From assembly GCA_039654915.1 (NCBI GenBank), contig CM077593.1, positions 117,855,413 through 117,919,412 on the forward strand: 64,000 nucleotides of DNA. The letters run 5' to 3'. Below are positions 46,164 through 57,200 of this stretch, in pieces (the first letter of the stretch is position 1; each line of letters begins with the position of its first letter). The notes beneath the pieces were generated by a model. The model did not search any database, had not been told where the DNA came from, and was given only the letters and a program-made list of their open reading frames with translations. Position numbers and translations under genes: made by a program. Source of the stretch: Aquilaria yunnanensis (lineage: Eukaryota > Streptophyta > Magnoliopsida > Malvales > Thymelaeaceae).

Positions 46164-47396
46164 CTAGGGATACCTACGTGGAAATTTTGACCTATCGATA
46201 AGGTCAGGCGTGTATTCCGTGTTATCTCTGAAGGCAGGCTCTGGAAAAGCATGTAGGTCCAGGGGCCAGTTATGATTTGAATCTTCAGAGTCACTCTGAG
46301 ACTGTCTTTCGCGCCAAAAGTATGGGTCGTTGGCATACGGGTCATTCATATCCGGGTCTTCCGGGTCAGGTCCATTGAGACGCTTCCAGTGAATGCAGAT
46401 GAAACCGCAACCACAGTCAGGCATGATAAGCTGTTCGCTTGTCTGGGTTAACGGGAGATCTTCGTCTTCTTCTTCAATGATCAGTGGCGAAGAAGGAGTC
46501 GGAGCAGGGCAGTTGATCTGATTTATAGTCTTTTGAGTAGCTATGCTTCTTTCTTGACGTTCCTTGTGACGGCGAAGACGCTGAAGATCATCAAAAGACT
46601 GGAGAGCTTCATGGATCATTTCTTGGTAGTCCATTGGATAGGATGGCCATTCAGGAGAGTCATGGGGCCAGAGCTCCATCGAGAAGACAGTGTGGTTGTA
46701 TCGGTAGGCTGTTCTCAAGAAGGCTCGGTATTCAGAGTGTCGTTGCCATGGAACTTGAGCTAGGTTGAAATCCAGGTTTTTATAATGGTGGTAGGAGGGA
46801 GAAGGGATAAACTTCAAACCAGAGGCTGATTTTTTAAAAGTAATAGGACGGTGAAAGAAAAATATAACATGACTAACTCCATAATTCATACAGGAATTAG
46901 CCGGGGAAATATTATTTAGTTGGTAGCCTATTCGGCGGTCTGGGATAGCAGGGTTAAGGTCTTTATAGGATTTATGAAGGAGGTCAATCCATGTGCAGAT
47001 TGGATCAAACCAGGAGAGGAAAATGGAGAGGTCTGAAGAGAAATCAGAATGGAAATTTGTGGAGTAGGAGAGAAGCTGGTGAAGTTCTGGAATATTAAAA
47101 ATAATACCTATGGTATGAACAGAGCATAGGTACCAGAAAAAACAAAGAGCTGATGGAGGGAAAGTGAAAACATCAGGGATGGAGAAGAGATGAGCGAAAG
47201 GAAATTGGGGATGAATCCCAACAGGTTTAACAGGGCAGTCATCGAAACCATACCTCTCAATGAGGGAGACATGATAGTGGAAGACTCTGTGTCTCTGGGT
47301 GAAGGTGAAGGACTGATGCTCATATCTTTCAACATCAACCGGGAGATTTTCATCCTTGTTAAAAACTGGGGGATTGGAAGAGGATGAAGAAGCCAT
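46164..47396 (-). CDS. Caulimovirid ORF2, unknown function
   Basis: Intact 410-residue frame. Its ATG begins two bases after the stop codon of the polymerase frame (TGA, one G, ATG), an arrangement suited to reinitiation or a polycistronic message. I recognise no enzyme motif. The N-terminal half is rich in aromatic and His residues. The middle has an Arg/Lys-rich, coiled-coil-like segment after a Leu-Gln-Arg-Leu-Arg-Arg stretch, and an acidic run follows. Near the C-terminus there is a Cys-Gly-Cys-Gly-Phe-Ile-Cys cluster and an Asp/Pro/Asn-rich tail. Florendovirus-type viruses have an ORF2 of unknown role in this position. A transactivator or assembly-type role is possible but unsupported. 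Confidence 0.7.
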   Translation of the reverse strand: MASSSSSNPPVFNKDENLPVDVERYEHQSFTFTQRHRVFHYHVSLIERYGFDDCPVKPVGIHPQFPFAHLFSIPDVFTFPPSALCFFWYLCSVHTIGIIFNIPELHQLLSYSTNFHSDFSSDLSIFLSWFDPICTWIDLLHKSYKDLNPAIPDRRIGYQLNNISPANSCMNYGVSHVIFFFHRPITFKKSASGLKFIPSPSYHHYKNLDFNLAQVPWQRHSEYRAFLRTAYRYNHTVFSMELWPHDSPEWPSYPMDYQEMIHEALQSFDDLQRLRRHKERQERSIATQKTINQINCPAPTPSSPLIIEEEDEDLPLTQTSEQLIMPDCGCGFICIHWKRLNGPDPEDPDMNDPYANDPYFWRERQSQSDSEDSNHNWPLDLHAFPEPAFRDNTEYTPDLIDRSKFPRRYP

Positions 47397-47397
47397 C

Positions 47398-49149
47398 TCA
47401 GATTTTTGGTTTTGGAGGCTTTGGAGGTTTGAGGAAGGATTTTGAAGGTCTGCTCAGGATATCAGCAAGAGTGTTGGAGGTGCCCTTTATATGCTTGACG
47501 TCGAAGCTGAAGCGGACGAACCATTGTTGCCAGCGAAGCAGCAGATAATTAGGAAGTTGCTTCTGCCTGTAGTTCAGCATACGGGGGAATGCTGACATGT
47601 CCATCTCGACAAGGAAATGGTGACCAATGAGGTGGAACTGGAACTTCTCAATCCCACGTTTAACGGCCAAGATTTCTTTGTAGGTGGAATGGTAGTGCTT
47701 CTCTGATTGTTTGAATTCTCCACTGTTGTAGCAGCATACGTGTCGGACTCCATTGATCTCTTCAAGGAGGACCGCTCCCCAGTATTCATCTGAGGCGTCC
47801 GTCTGGAGTATCCTTTTTCCTTTGTCGGGAATCTTGAGTGGTGGCAGATTCTGAACCACTTCTTTAAGCTTGAGGATAGCTCGTCGGTGGAGGTCGGACC
47901 ATGGTGGAGAGATCTTTCTGAGATACACGTGTAAAGGATGGAGAATGGAAGACAGCTTCGGGATGAACTCGCGGATATAATTGACAAGGCCGAGAATTTG
48001 CTGGACTTGTCGTTTCGTGAGATGATCATCCGGGAAGTTCATGATCTTGGTAGCAATATGCGGTTGAGGATGGTACTTGCTATCTTTGATCTGGACTCCA
48101 AGGAATTCGATGGAAGTCTGACCAAGGACCATCTTGCTTTGAGAGAGCATTACTCCATTATCTTTAACTATTTGACCAAACTGAGCTAATAACTTCAAAT
48201 GGGTACCTGTACAAGGGGAAAACAATAAAATATCGTCAATATAAACAAGGGCCGACTGCAGTATCGGCTCGAAGATTTGGATCATGGCCTTCTGGAACAA
48301 TGAGGGTGCCGTCTTTAAACCAAAAGGAAGCACCGTCCATTGGTAATGGTGGTCTGGGATGCAGAAGGCAGTTTTGTATTTGTCTGGAGGAGAGATTGAC
48401 AATTGCCAGAAGCCAGACTTAAGGTCAAACTTGGAGAAGACCTTGGCATTCGTCAGGTTGGCGAAGAGAGTATTCTTCCGCGGTAACGGAAACTTTACGT
48501 CAGCAACAAACTCATTCAGGGGCTTGTAATCAATAACAAGCCTGGGCTTCTTTCTTTTCTGTTCTGAATGCTTGTTGACGTAGAAGGCCTGGCAGGCCCA
48601 CGAAGAGGTTGTGGGCTCAATGAGGTTCTGGGCCTTGAGCTCTTGCAGCTCTTGGATCGCCATCTTTTTCTCCTCTGGGCTCATTCCCGAATGGGTAGCC
48701 TTTGTTGGGTTTACATCCTCATTCTTTTTGAAAGGAATTTCGATGAAGAACTTGGGATTCTTCCAAAGAGGAAGAGGATGCTTCTGTTCGAACTCAGCAT
48801 GTGACTCAGCATAGGATTGCTGGATGAGAGCTTGCATGATTGTGCCATATACCGGGTCACTTTCAGACTGAATCTGGCTTGCTGAGAGAACTTCTCCTTC
48901 TGTTGAGTAAAGTCTTGGAGTTGTTGTCCATGGAAGGAAAAACTTGTGAAGCTGCAGACCTTTATCAGTCCATTTATGAACTGATATCTTCTTGATGATG
49001 TCGAAGCCAAGGATCATATCTCTGCCATGGTTATAACCAAATACAGTAGTAACTACGTACTTTGTAGGAGAGAACTTGATCCGGATTGGCTTACTTATCT
49101 TGGTGACATAGAAGACACCATTTGCAGCTCGGAATCTTTCATTGCAAGG
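47398..49149 (-). pseudogene. Caulimovirid reverse transcriptase and RNase H region (downstream of the break)
   Basis: This is the 3' part of the polyprotein frame, in the same frame as the segment ending at 49,150 and cut off from it by a TGA. It contains the tail of the aspartic protease, then a reverse transcriptase with Phe-Asp-Leu-Lys-Ser-Gly-Phe-Trp-Gln (about 48,400-48,430) and an intact Tyr-Ile-Asp-Asp catalytic motif (48,232-48,243). RNase H has Thr-Asp-Ala-Ser (about 47,800), Tyr-Lys-Glu-Ile-Leu and Leu-Ala-Asp-Ile-Leu-Ser-Arg (about 47,455). No frameshift or further stop is present up to 47,398. Reverse transcriptase copies the pregenomic RNA into DNA. Because no start codon precedes it naturally, it is probably not translated as a functional enzyme. 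Confidence 0.85.
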
Positions 49150-52100
49150 TCACCACATTCTTTCTGGAAGAAGAGAAGGGTTGACAATGGTGTTTGTGGC
49201 ACCAGTATCAAACAGAGCAATCACCGGGATAGGTTTTGCATATTTATCCAGGAGAATGTTGATCTTGGCTTGAGGTATGACTTGGGCAGCAAAGAGGGAG
49301 GACTGCATCGGAGAGATCTGAACTGTGTATATTGAAGCTTTCTCTGGATCAGAATCAGACTCTGAGGAGTAGGCTTCAATAGCAAAGAGGCCAGATGCCT
49401 CATCTTCAGTTTCTGAGAAAATGGACTCCATGTCGTCATTGGAAAGGTCAGCACCAGTGACTTGGGAAATGGTGTGCACCATTTTCTTCTTTGACTTGGT
49501 ATTCTTCTTAGGACAGTCTTTGGCAAAGTGTCCTGGTTGTCGGCAGATGAAACATCGTTTGAATTTGCCGCTATTCTTCTTGTATCGGAAGAATCTTTTC
49601 TTCTTTCTTCTGAGTCGACGAGGACGATCAGGAGAATAGATTCGTCGCCTATGGTGCTTCTTCCGAGGGGTGTTGCAGTTACAAGCGCCTTTGTCTTTGC
49701 ACTTGATTGATAATTCAGGTTGCTGGCAGGCTTTATCAAACAGGCTTTGAGACTGATTGAAATCCTTGAAGAAGGAGTGAGTGTTGCACAGCTTTCTGAG
49801 GGCCATCATAAGGACTTGGTGGAGCTTACCAAAAGAATAATCTTTGAAAGCTTGTCCACTCTGCTGTATGATGCGAAGAGCTTCCTGGCCAATTGTATCT
49901 GGCACAGAATTTAAGTATGCTTGCTTCAAGTTGTTGTCTGCTTCGTAGCCAGTACAGAGCAGGTAGAAGCGTCTGAGCATACTTTCATAGTGCTTCTCAA
50001 GATCTTTTCGGTTATATGAGCAGCACTTCATTTTGAAGAATTCTTCTCTAGCTATATCCAGAAGAGCTTCTGGTTCACCAATGAATTCTTTGTATAGCTT
50101 GAGAACGAACTCTGTAGTTGTTGGTGTCTGAGCTAACTCGAGCTGGCGGTATTCTCCAATGCTCATGAACCAATGTTTGAGCATACCGGACATACCAGCT
50201 ATGAAGGCGCAGATGACCTTGAAATGATTAGCACCTTCTCGCTGTAGTTGAGTGAGACACCAGGCATGAAATTCAAGAAATTTCTCATGCCACTTAGCTG
50301 TTGGAATTCCTTCGAGAGATAATGTGACATTTAGCGAAGGAGGTTGCCAAGCAGCTTCAAGATTTACCACCGGAGGATCTTCATCCATTTGGACAAAGGG
50401 TTGTTGAGGAGGACCAGGTGGTGGTCCAGGAGGAGGTCCTGGCGGAGGAGGTGGTTGTTGAGGCGGAGGCTGAGCTTGTTGTGTTCCAGCATCAGTTGTA
50501 GTTGACTCAGCTGGTTGAGCATGGCTAGTAGCTCCTTGGGCCATATAGACTTGAGCTTCTGAGGAAGAAGTCGAGAGAGTATCATCTTCTTCATATTCGC
50601 TAGATGAGGTAGAACTTAAGTCTTGTTGGGCCGCATAAGCAGAAGGAGAACTAGGCTGCTGTATCTGTTGGTCAAGAAAACCAAGAATTGGATTGGACTG
50701 GGTCATCCATGTCTGGTGTGTAGGTTCTTGGATCTTGATGGGCTTTTGAGGGTATGCTGGGCCTTTTTGTTTTCTATCTGGATTTGGAGTTTGGGCCGGA
50801 GTATAACTGGACCAGGTAGGAGAACTGGGCCAAGTAGGTTGAGGCCTGGGAGGCTGATAAGCTGGTTTAGAAAGGAGAGCTGGCAGAGGTTTAAAAATAC
50901 CTCTAGAAGAAGGATGGTAAGCCGGGCTTGGGCTTGTTCTGAAAGGGTCAGGCGAATGGAATATTGAGGAAAAGGATTCAGGGTACTTAGGCTGTTGTTG
51001 CTGGGCCTGAAGATGCCTGAGCTGTTCCTTCAAGTGTTGGATCTCCTGTTCTTGGGCCGTAGAGTTTTCATGTCGGGCTATGAGGCCAAGAATCTCCTGA
51101 TGGAGGTAGTTGATCCGTTGCTGACACTGCGTTAATGGATCAATGATCATTTGATCCATCTTTTGCTCCAAGCGGACTTGGTTGTGCTCGATTCTGCTGA
51201 GGACTTTGTTCTGAGATTGCCAATTGAGAACTTGTTCAGCAGCTGAGGTTTCCCTTCGTCTTCCTTCTGAGTCAACTGTTGAAGGTTGGGGCACCTTCCA
51301 AGAATGCTTTGTTGAGGTAGAAGGATCATTGAATGCCAGAGGGGGAAAGTCTTCAGGAGCACTTTCGAAAACATTAACTTCAGGAATGAAACAAGGAGGT
51401 TGTTCCTTCCTGAGTTGCTTGATGGCTTTCTTGTAGTAAGGATGACATGGCATCTTAACTTCTGGTGACGGAGGTGGAAGTTCAAATGGTTCAGCAGGAG
51501 TTGTGAAGATATCATCCGTGGTTTGTTCCTTCTGGGAGTAGAGGACATAGTAGTCATACTTGCCAGAGTGTTCTCCAAGTAATCCAACTTCGGGATCACC
51601 TTGGTTATAACGTTGCTCAAGAAGATGCTGGGAAGATTTCTTCTTAGACTTTTTCTTCTTCATCTTCTTGGTAGTTTCTTCATCATCATAGGGAGATTGA
51701 TAGCAGTCTGAACAATCACAAATATCAAAATATTTGTGACCTTTCGCGTCTTTGAAGGAGTAGACTGGATTACCTAGAGAGTCAAAAGACTCAATTGGTA
51801 TTTGCAGGTATTCGACGGGCTCCCGGATGAAGGTAAGGACTGCAGGAGTGGAGAAGACGTCAGTGTCTTCTGACGGCTCCTCTTTTTGGAAGAAGATTTC
51901 CGTCTGCCCATTTCCTCTATCAAGGAAAATGGGTTTCTTTGACTGGACTGGCTCTGTCTGCTGATGGAGAGATTCATATGCAGATATCCAAGAGGCAGGG
52001 ATCAGTCGTTGGAGTTCCTCACGAGGTATCTGTTGAGGGACATACGTCTCGTTTGGAACATGGGTTGTATCCACAGATAGATACAAGGCATCATTGTTCA

Positions 52101-52782
52101 TGTTGGGCATAGAGAAATCAAGAGCATGATTCTGGACTCTATATGCCATCTGATAGTGCAGGGTGGATGCCAGGGTGGTAGAGACTTGTTCTGCACCAGT
52201 TATCTGGATCTGGATCTTCAAAGCTGATAGGAGATGTGGATCTTGAAGAGCCATACAGAAATTTGGGAAGAACGTCATAAGGATTGTACCGGCGTTGAGA
52301 GTAGTCTCGACAGTGCCTATACAGGCATGCTTGTACTTCTTATATCTGGAATCAAGCAAGGCGAGACGAGCAGTGACTGGCAATCCTTTTCTCCCATGGT
52401 AGGTGAGAGCAAGGCGAACAGCACCAAAGTGGAGATGGGTAAATCCTTCAGCTGTCCATTGTCGAGGAAAGTGAGGAGGGATCTCCAGTGTGACATACTG
52501 TTCTTTGGATGTTGCAGGAAGAGTATGCTGGTCAAACTTTGTGGCTTGAACATACTCCTTTACATGCTTCCGAGTAGGGGAAACAATATTTTTTACTGTA
52601 CGAGTAAGAGAATGGGAAGGTTTGGTGAAAGCTTTATAAGGGTTGATGAGGGGAAGATCAGTGAGAGGGATCTTCTCGTCATCTGAAAGATACTTGAATT
52701 CACAGAGAGAATCCAAGTGAGAAGAAGAGGTTGATCTAAAAGAAGTAGTAGGAGATAAAGTAGGGGTAGAGGTTCCTGACAT
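49150..52782 (-). pseudogene. Caulimovirid movement protein, coat protein and protease start (polyprotein 5' part)
   Basis: 1,210 codons from the ATG at 52,782; the open frame begins slightly earlier, but only with TTG. Order: a 30K-type movement protein (about 52,500-52,110) with a Leu-Leu-Asp-Ser-Arg motif; a long Pro/Gln/Ser-rich linker (about 51,000-50,350); a coat region with a basic stretch; a zinc knuckle Cys-x2-Cys-x4-His-x4-Cys (49,554-49,513); an acidic segment; and the protease motif Asp-Thr-Gly-Ala (about 49,200-49,209). The frame is stopped by TGA at 49,150-49,152, within the protease, while the same frame stays open beyond it. Movement and coat regions look full length. The break would separate them from protease and polymerase. 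Confidence 0.85.
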
Positions 52783-52860
52783 ATCTGGGTAGATCTGGGT
52801 CAAGGGATCAGCAAGAAATTCTTAATAACTCAACTCAAGTATGGAAGTAGAACAATCAAT

Positions 52861-52873
52861 GGCTCTGATACCA
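52861..52873 (-). other. tRNA-Met primer binding site of the caulimovirid
   Basis: The minus strand reads TGGTATCAGAGCC, matching the complement of the initiator tRNA-Met 3' end that caulimovirids use to start minus-strand DNA synthesis. It lies 10 bases downstream of the right terminal repeat and about 80 bases before the first ATG. Confidence 0.9.
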
Positions 52874-52883
52874 AATGGGTTCC

Positions 52884-53154
52884 GAGGTAGCCCAGTAACT
52901 AATCTTTCTTAAAATCATTTGAAAACAAGGTTTAATCTTGGTACGTGGCATTGTTATTCAGCCAGACCCTCCATAGAGATTTCCGAAGAATTGCTCTATG
53001 GTACGTTTTACCGTGGCACGAGACAGTTTCCAGCCCAATATACCAAAGATAAGCAGAATCACAGGATTCTGGAAATCAACAGGAAAGATTAACTGTGATA
53101 CAGTCCAAGAACACGCAATGAACTCATAAGCTCTAGCCAACTTTTCCATAAGCA
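52884..53154 (-). repeat. Terminal repeat of the caulimovirid integrant (right copy)
   Basis: Same 271 bases as 45,253-45,523. Its outer end, at 53,154, joins directly to the CGTTCGG that begins the surviving promoter of sHSP copy 2. Confidence 0.92.
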
Positions 53155-53231
53155 CGTTCGGTAAGGAATTTACTTGAGAGATCTTCCAATTTCTGGAATG
53201 TGCTCGAATCGTCCTTCGACTCTTTTAAATA
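53155..53231 (+). promoter_or_regulatory. Truncated heat shock promoter of the second sHSP gene
   Basis: Only 192 bp of non-viral sequence precede the start codon. A heat shock element cluster is present: TTC (53,184-53,186), TTCTGGAA (53,191-53,198) and GAA (53,206-53,208). A TATA-like TTTAAATA lies at 53,224-53,231. The first bases, CGTTCGG (53,155-53,161), match the inner part of the distal heat shock element of copy 1 (GAACGTTCGG at 36,618-36,627). The GAA half has been replaced by viral GCA. The proximal elements remain, so heat induction may persist. Confidence 0.7.
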
Positions 53232-53346
53232 TCAGCATCGCCCTTTGCTCTCTCCAAGCATCTCAACTATCGTCAAGAAAATCTCTGCAACCTTTCTAGC
53301 TCATTAAACGCTCAGTTCTTCTTCCAACACAATCTGAATAGCAAAA

Positions 53347-53820
53347 ATGTCTCCAATTCCAAGCTTCTTAGGCAACCGCAGGAGCAACGTCTTCGACCCC
53401 TTCTCTCTCGATGTCTGGGACCCTTTCCGGGAATTCAATTTCCCATCTTCATCCCTCAGTCTGTCCAATCCCGAAACCTCCGCCTTCGCCAACGCCAGGA
53501 TCGACTGGCTTGAGACGCCGGAGGCCCACGTCTTCAAGGCGGACCTGCCGGGGCTCAAGAAGGAGGAAGTGAAGGTGGAGTTGGAGCACCACCGCGTGCT
53601 GCAGATTAGCGGGGAGAGGAAGATAGAGAAGGAGGACAAGAATGACACCTGGCATCGGGTGGAGCGGAGCTCCGGAAAGTTCCTGCGAAGGTTCCGGCTG
53701 CCGGAGGACGCGAATATGGAGGAGATCAAGGCGGGCATGGAGAACGGAGTGCTCACTGTGACTGTTCCTAAAGTGGAGGCGAAGAAGCCCAACGTGAAGT
53801 CCGTTCAAATCTCCGGTTGA
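53347..53820 (+). CDS. Class I small heat shock protein (HSP20 family), copy 2
   Basis: Intronless, 157 residues, about 129 identical to copy 1. It has the same class I N-terminus and alpha-crystallin domain (about 50-142), including Gly-Val-Leu-Thr-Val-Thr-Val-Pro-Lys. Differences to note: Glu-His-His at 80-82, where copy 1 has Glu-Asp-Asp, and a tail motif Val-Gln-Ile instead of Ile-Glu-Ile, which could weaken or alter subunit docking. The reading frame is intact with no stops. It is a cytosolic ATP-independent chaperone, most likely heat-induced. The gene is flanked by a caulimovirid in its promoter and by a copia element starting 104 bp past its stop codon. It could therefore still be expressed, but with altered control and 3' end. 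Confidence 0.96.
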   Translation: MSPIPSFLGNRRSNVFDPFSLDVWDPFREFNFPSSSLSLSNPETSAFANARIDWLETPEAHVFKADLPGLKKEEVKVELEHHRVLQISGERKIEKEDKNDTWHRVERSSGKFLRRFRLPEDANMEEIKAGMENGVLTVTVPKVEAKKPNVKSVQISG

Positions 53821-53923
53821 GATCAAGTAATTTCATGAGAAACCTGAGCGGTGCTTCCTTTTGTTATTAATAGCGTTTAGAACATAAAAATTTGCGGCGT
53901 CTTGGCTTGCGAATTGTATTTGT

Positions 53924-54116
53924 TATTAGAGGAATTAAAGCTTTCCATTTATATGTCATACCTGTATTGACAACGGATCCCATAGATTAGGTACTTAGCT
54001 AAAATTAGAATATTTAATTTACTATTAATTGAGATTTGGTCAACAGCCCAATCTCTTGTACGTCTATATATCTCATCTTTATTTTGTGAAATGACATACA
54101 ATCTACAAGATCAACA
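53924..54116 (+). repeat. Copia 5' LTR
   Basis: 193 bp, starting TATTAGAGGAATT and ending ATCAACA. A TATA-like TCTATATATCTC is near 54,063-54,074. Reads from the sHSP gene could use its polyadenylation signal, since it is on the same strand. Confidence 0.95.
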
Positions 54117-54216
54117 TGTTATCAGAGCATTCATGCTCTTGACCTGTTTTTCGTTTCCCCTCCTTTCTTTTTCTTTCCTCCTTCTCTTCTCTCCTTCACC
54201 TCTCCCCTTCATCATA

Positions 54217-57200
54217 ATGGCCACCGACGAAACCTTTGCAATTTCAAATACCACCATTCAAAATACCCAAGATCCAACTAGTCCTCTCGTTACCACCAAC
54301 ATTACAAACATCACAAAATTAACCACCAGCAGCTACATCACATGGAGTCTCCAAATCAAAAGTTTTTTAGAAGGATATGATTTTTATGGCTTTCTCGATG
54401 GTTCTCATCCCAGTCCCACACCAACCATCACCGTTAATGGTAAGACAACTCCAAATCTAGCACACATAACATGGAAGCGCCAGGATCGTCTTATCTTCAG
54501 TGCACTCCATGGTACAGTCTCTCTGCCCATCCAACCCCTTCTTGCCCGCAGCACCACCTCTCAAGAGGCTTGGGCCAGCTTGGCTAATACTTATGCCAAA
54601 CCGTCCCGTGGTCACATTAAACAGATCAAGGACCAATTGAAGAATTGTGTCAAAGGCTCCAAGACGATCTCGGAATATATGCAATTTATTAAGAATAAGG
54701 CTGATGAACTTGCTCTTCTTTAAAAACCAGTTGATGAAGAAGATCTCATCGATAAAATCCTTGATGGCCTTGGTGAAGAATACAAAGGAATTGTTGATGC
54801 AGTTAATGCTCGTGAAACGCCAATTTCCTTTGATGAAATTCATGAAAAACTAATCAACAAGAAGGCGTCTCTCCAACAATCACAGGCACCACCTTCATTT
54901 TTCCCGGCCACCGCGAACCCTATCAATCAACGCAATAATTGACCTTGGTGTCCTTCCACAACCGCTTTTCACCATCAAGGACAACAATCAAATGTTCCGC
55001 GTAATGATCGTCCTACACCACGACCATATATTGGGTATTGCCAAGGATGTGGTGCTCAAGGACACACTGTCAAACGATGCCCCCTGTATCATCTTGTCAA
55101 TACTCAATCCTCATCCGCTCCATCGGTAACATGCCTACAGGCTCAACATCTTGCCTCTCCATGGCAACCACGTGCACATTTTGCATCCCTTGAGACCATT
55201 GACACCCCCACATGGTTGTTTGATAGTGGGGCATCGCACCATGTCACCATGGATTTGAATAACCTTTCACTTCACACTCCTTATGCAGGGTCTGATGACG
55301 TATGATCGGCGACGACTCGGGTCTTTCCATCACCCACACTGGTTCCACCACTCTTCTTACCCATACTCGCACACTTCATTTACATAATATCCTTTGCATA
55401 CCTAACATGAAAAATAACCTTATTTCTATCTATCAACTTTGCAATACTAATCATGTTTCTATTGAATTCTTACCCATTGTCTTTCATGTTAAAGATCTCA
55501 GCACGGGGGCAATCCTTTTAACAGGAAACACTAAAGATGGCGTCTATGAGTGGCCAACCTTCTCTCCAATCTCGTCTTCTCCACTTGTTGTCTTTTCCAG
55601 TGTCAAGTCCACTTCCTCTGAATGGCACTCTAGATTAGGCCATCCATCATCCCACATTCTTCAACGTATTATGTCAACATTCTCTTTGCCTTATTCTATG
55701 TCACAAAATTCCCACTGTAATGCATGCTTAAGTAATAAAAGTCATAAGCTTCCTTTTCCCACTTCTATAATTACCTCATCTCACCCCTTACAAATCATAT
55801 TTTCAGATGTTTGGACCTCCCCCGTCTATTCTGTAGATGACTTCAAGTATTATGTTATTTTTGTTGATCACTTTACACGTTATGTCTGGTATTACCCCTT
55901 AAAGAAGAAATCCCATGTCTATGATGTCTTTATTCATTTCAAACCCCTAGTAGAAAATCACTTCAAACACTCCATTGTCACTCTTTACTCTGACAATGGT
56001 GGGGAATATCAAGCATTAGATCACTTCCTATCTCTTCATGGAATTTCTCATCTCACCTATCCCCCACACACACCTGAACACAATGGTTTCTCCGAATGCC
56101 GACATCGACATATTGTTGAAACCGGTCTTTCTCTACTCACTCACGCTTCCCTTCCGCTTATCTACTGGAACTATGCCTTTGCAACTGCTTTGTATCTCAT
56201 TAACCGCATGCCCACACCCACACTCTCCCTTTTCTCTCCTTATGAGTCCCTGTTCAGTTCTCCACCAAACTACACAAAACTCCATATCTTTGGTTGCTTG
56301 TGCTATCCATGGCTTCGTCCCTATTCTAGTCATAAACTTGAGTGTCGATCCATCCCTTGTGTGTTTGTTGGGTACTCCCTCACACAAAGTGCCTATCTAT
56401 GTCTTGATCCTTCCACGTCCAAACTCTACACATTTCGTTATGTCCAATTTGTGGAATCTGTTTTCCATTCAACTCCATTCAAAGTCATCTCAGTCGGCCA
56501 AGTCCACAAACACTCCCAAATTGGTTTCCGTCAGCTTCTCTTCTTCCCACTAAGGTTGCGCCACTCAACACAACCTCCACAGCCTTGTCCCTAAACTCGG
56601 ATCCTTCTCACACTCAATCTCTGGTCGACCACTACACCTCATCTGAAACTCCACTTCCTTCTAGCCAAACTTCGACAAACCAAGCCACACCATCTGATTG
56701 CCCAAAATGTTCCACAAACACAACCAATAATCCCCCCTCTACTTCTCTACCACTTTCTCTAGACTTCCCTAATCCAAACCCACCCACCAACACCCATACC
56801 ATGACCACTCGTGCTAAAAACAACATCCATAAATCCATCCAAAAACCTAATCTTACCGTTACTCTCACCTCAAACCATCCCTTTGAGCCACACACATTAA
56901 CTCAAGCCCTCAAAGATCCCACATGGCGTCAGGCTATGTCTGAGGAGTACGATGCTCTTGTATGAAATGGAACCTGGGAACTTGTCCCCCCTGATTCCAC
57001 ACAAAACCTTGTCGATTGTAAATGGATTTATAGAATTAAACGTTTACCTAATGGCTCTATTGACAGGTACAAAGCGCGCCTCGTTGCTAAAGGGCTCCAT
57101 CAACGTCCCGGTATTGATTATTACGACATATTCAGTCTGGTTGTTAAACCTACTACTGTTTGCTTGGTCTTTAGTCTTGCTGTGAGTCAAGGGTGGCTTC

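Larger units (their letters stand above)
45253..53154 (-). mobile_element. Endogenous caulimovirid (pararetrovirus), over-length, Florendovirus-like
   Basis: A plant pararetrovirus integrated in host DNA and coding on the minus strand. A 271-bp identical direct repeat lies at both ends (45,253-45,523 and 52,884-53,154), so the copy equals one 7,631-bp unit plus the overlap, within the usual caulimovirid genome size. A tRNA-Met primer site is at 52,861-52,873. One long reading frame holds movement, coat, protease, reverse transcriptase and RNase H regions in that order, followed by a second ORF of unknown function. No integrase is present, which excludes a Gypsy element. One long ORF plus a downstream ORF2 is the Florendovirus plan as I recall it. 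Visible break: one in-frame TGA at 49,150-49,152. The linear copy starts inside the leader and carries its only pregenomic promoter near the far end. It should not yield a complete pregenomic RNA from this copy alone. Confidence 0.88.

Noticed and set aside
52783..52803. TTG at 52,803 as start of the viral polyprotein
   Set aside because: It is not ATG; the first in-frame ATG is at 52,782. The same reasoning moved the endonuclease V start from 10,993 (TTG) to 10,999 (ATG).
45253..53154. Reading the 271-bp repeats as LTRs of a Gypsy retrotransposon
   Set aside because: There is a movement protein and no integrase, the TATA box lies outside the repeat, and a 10-base gap separates repeat and primer site. 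A circular pararetrovirus genome opened with overlap explains all of this.
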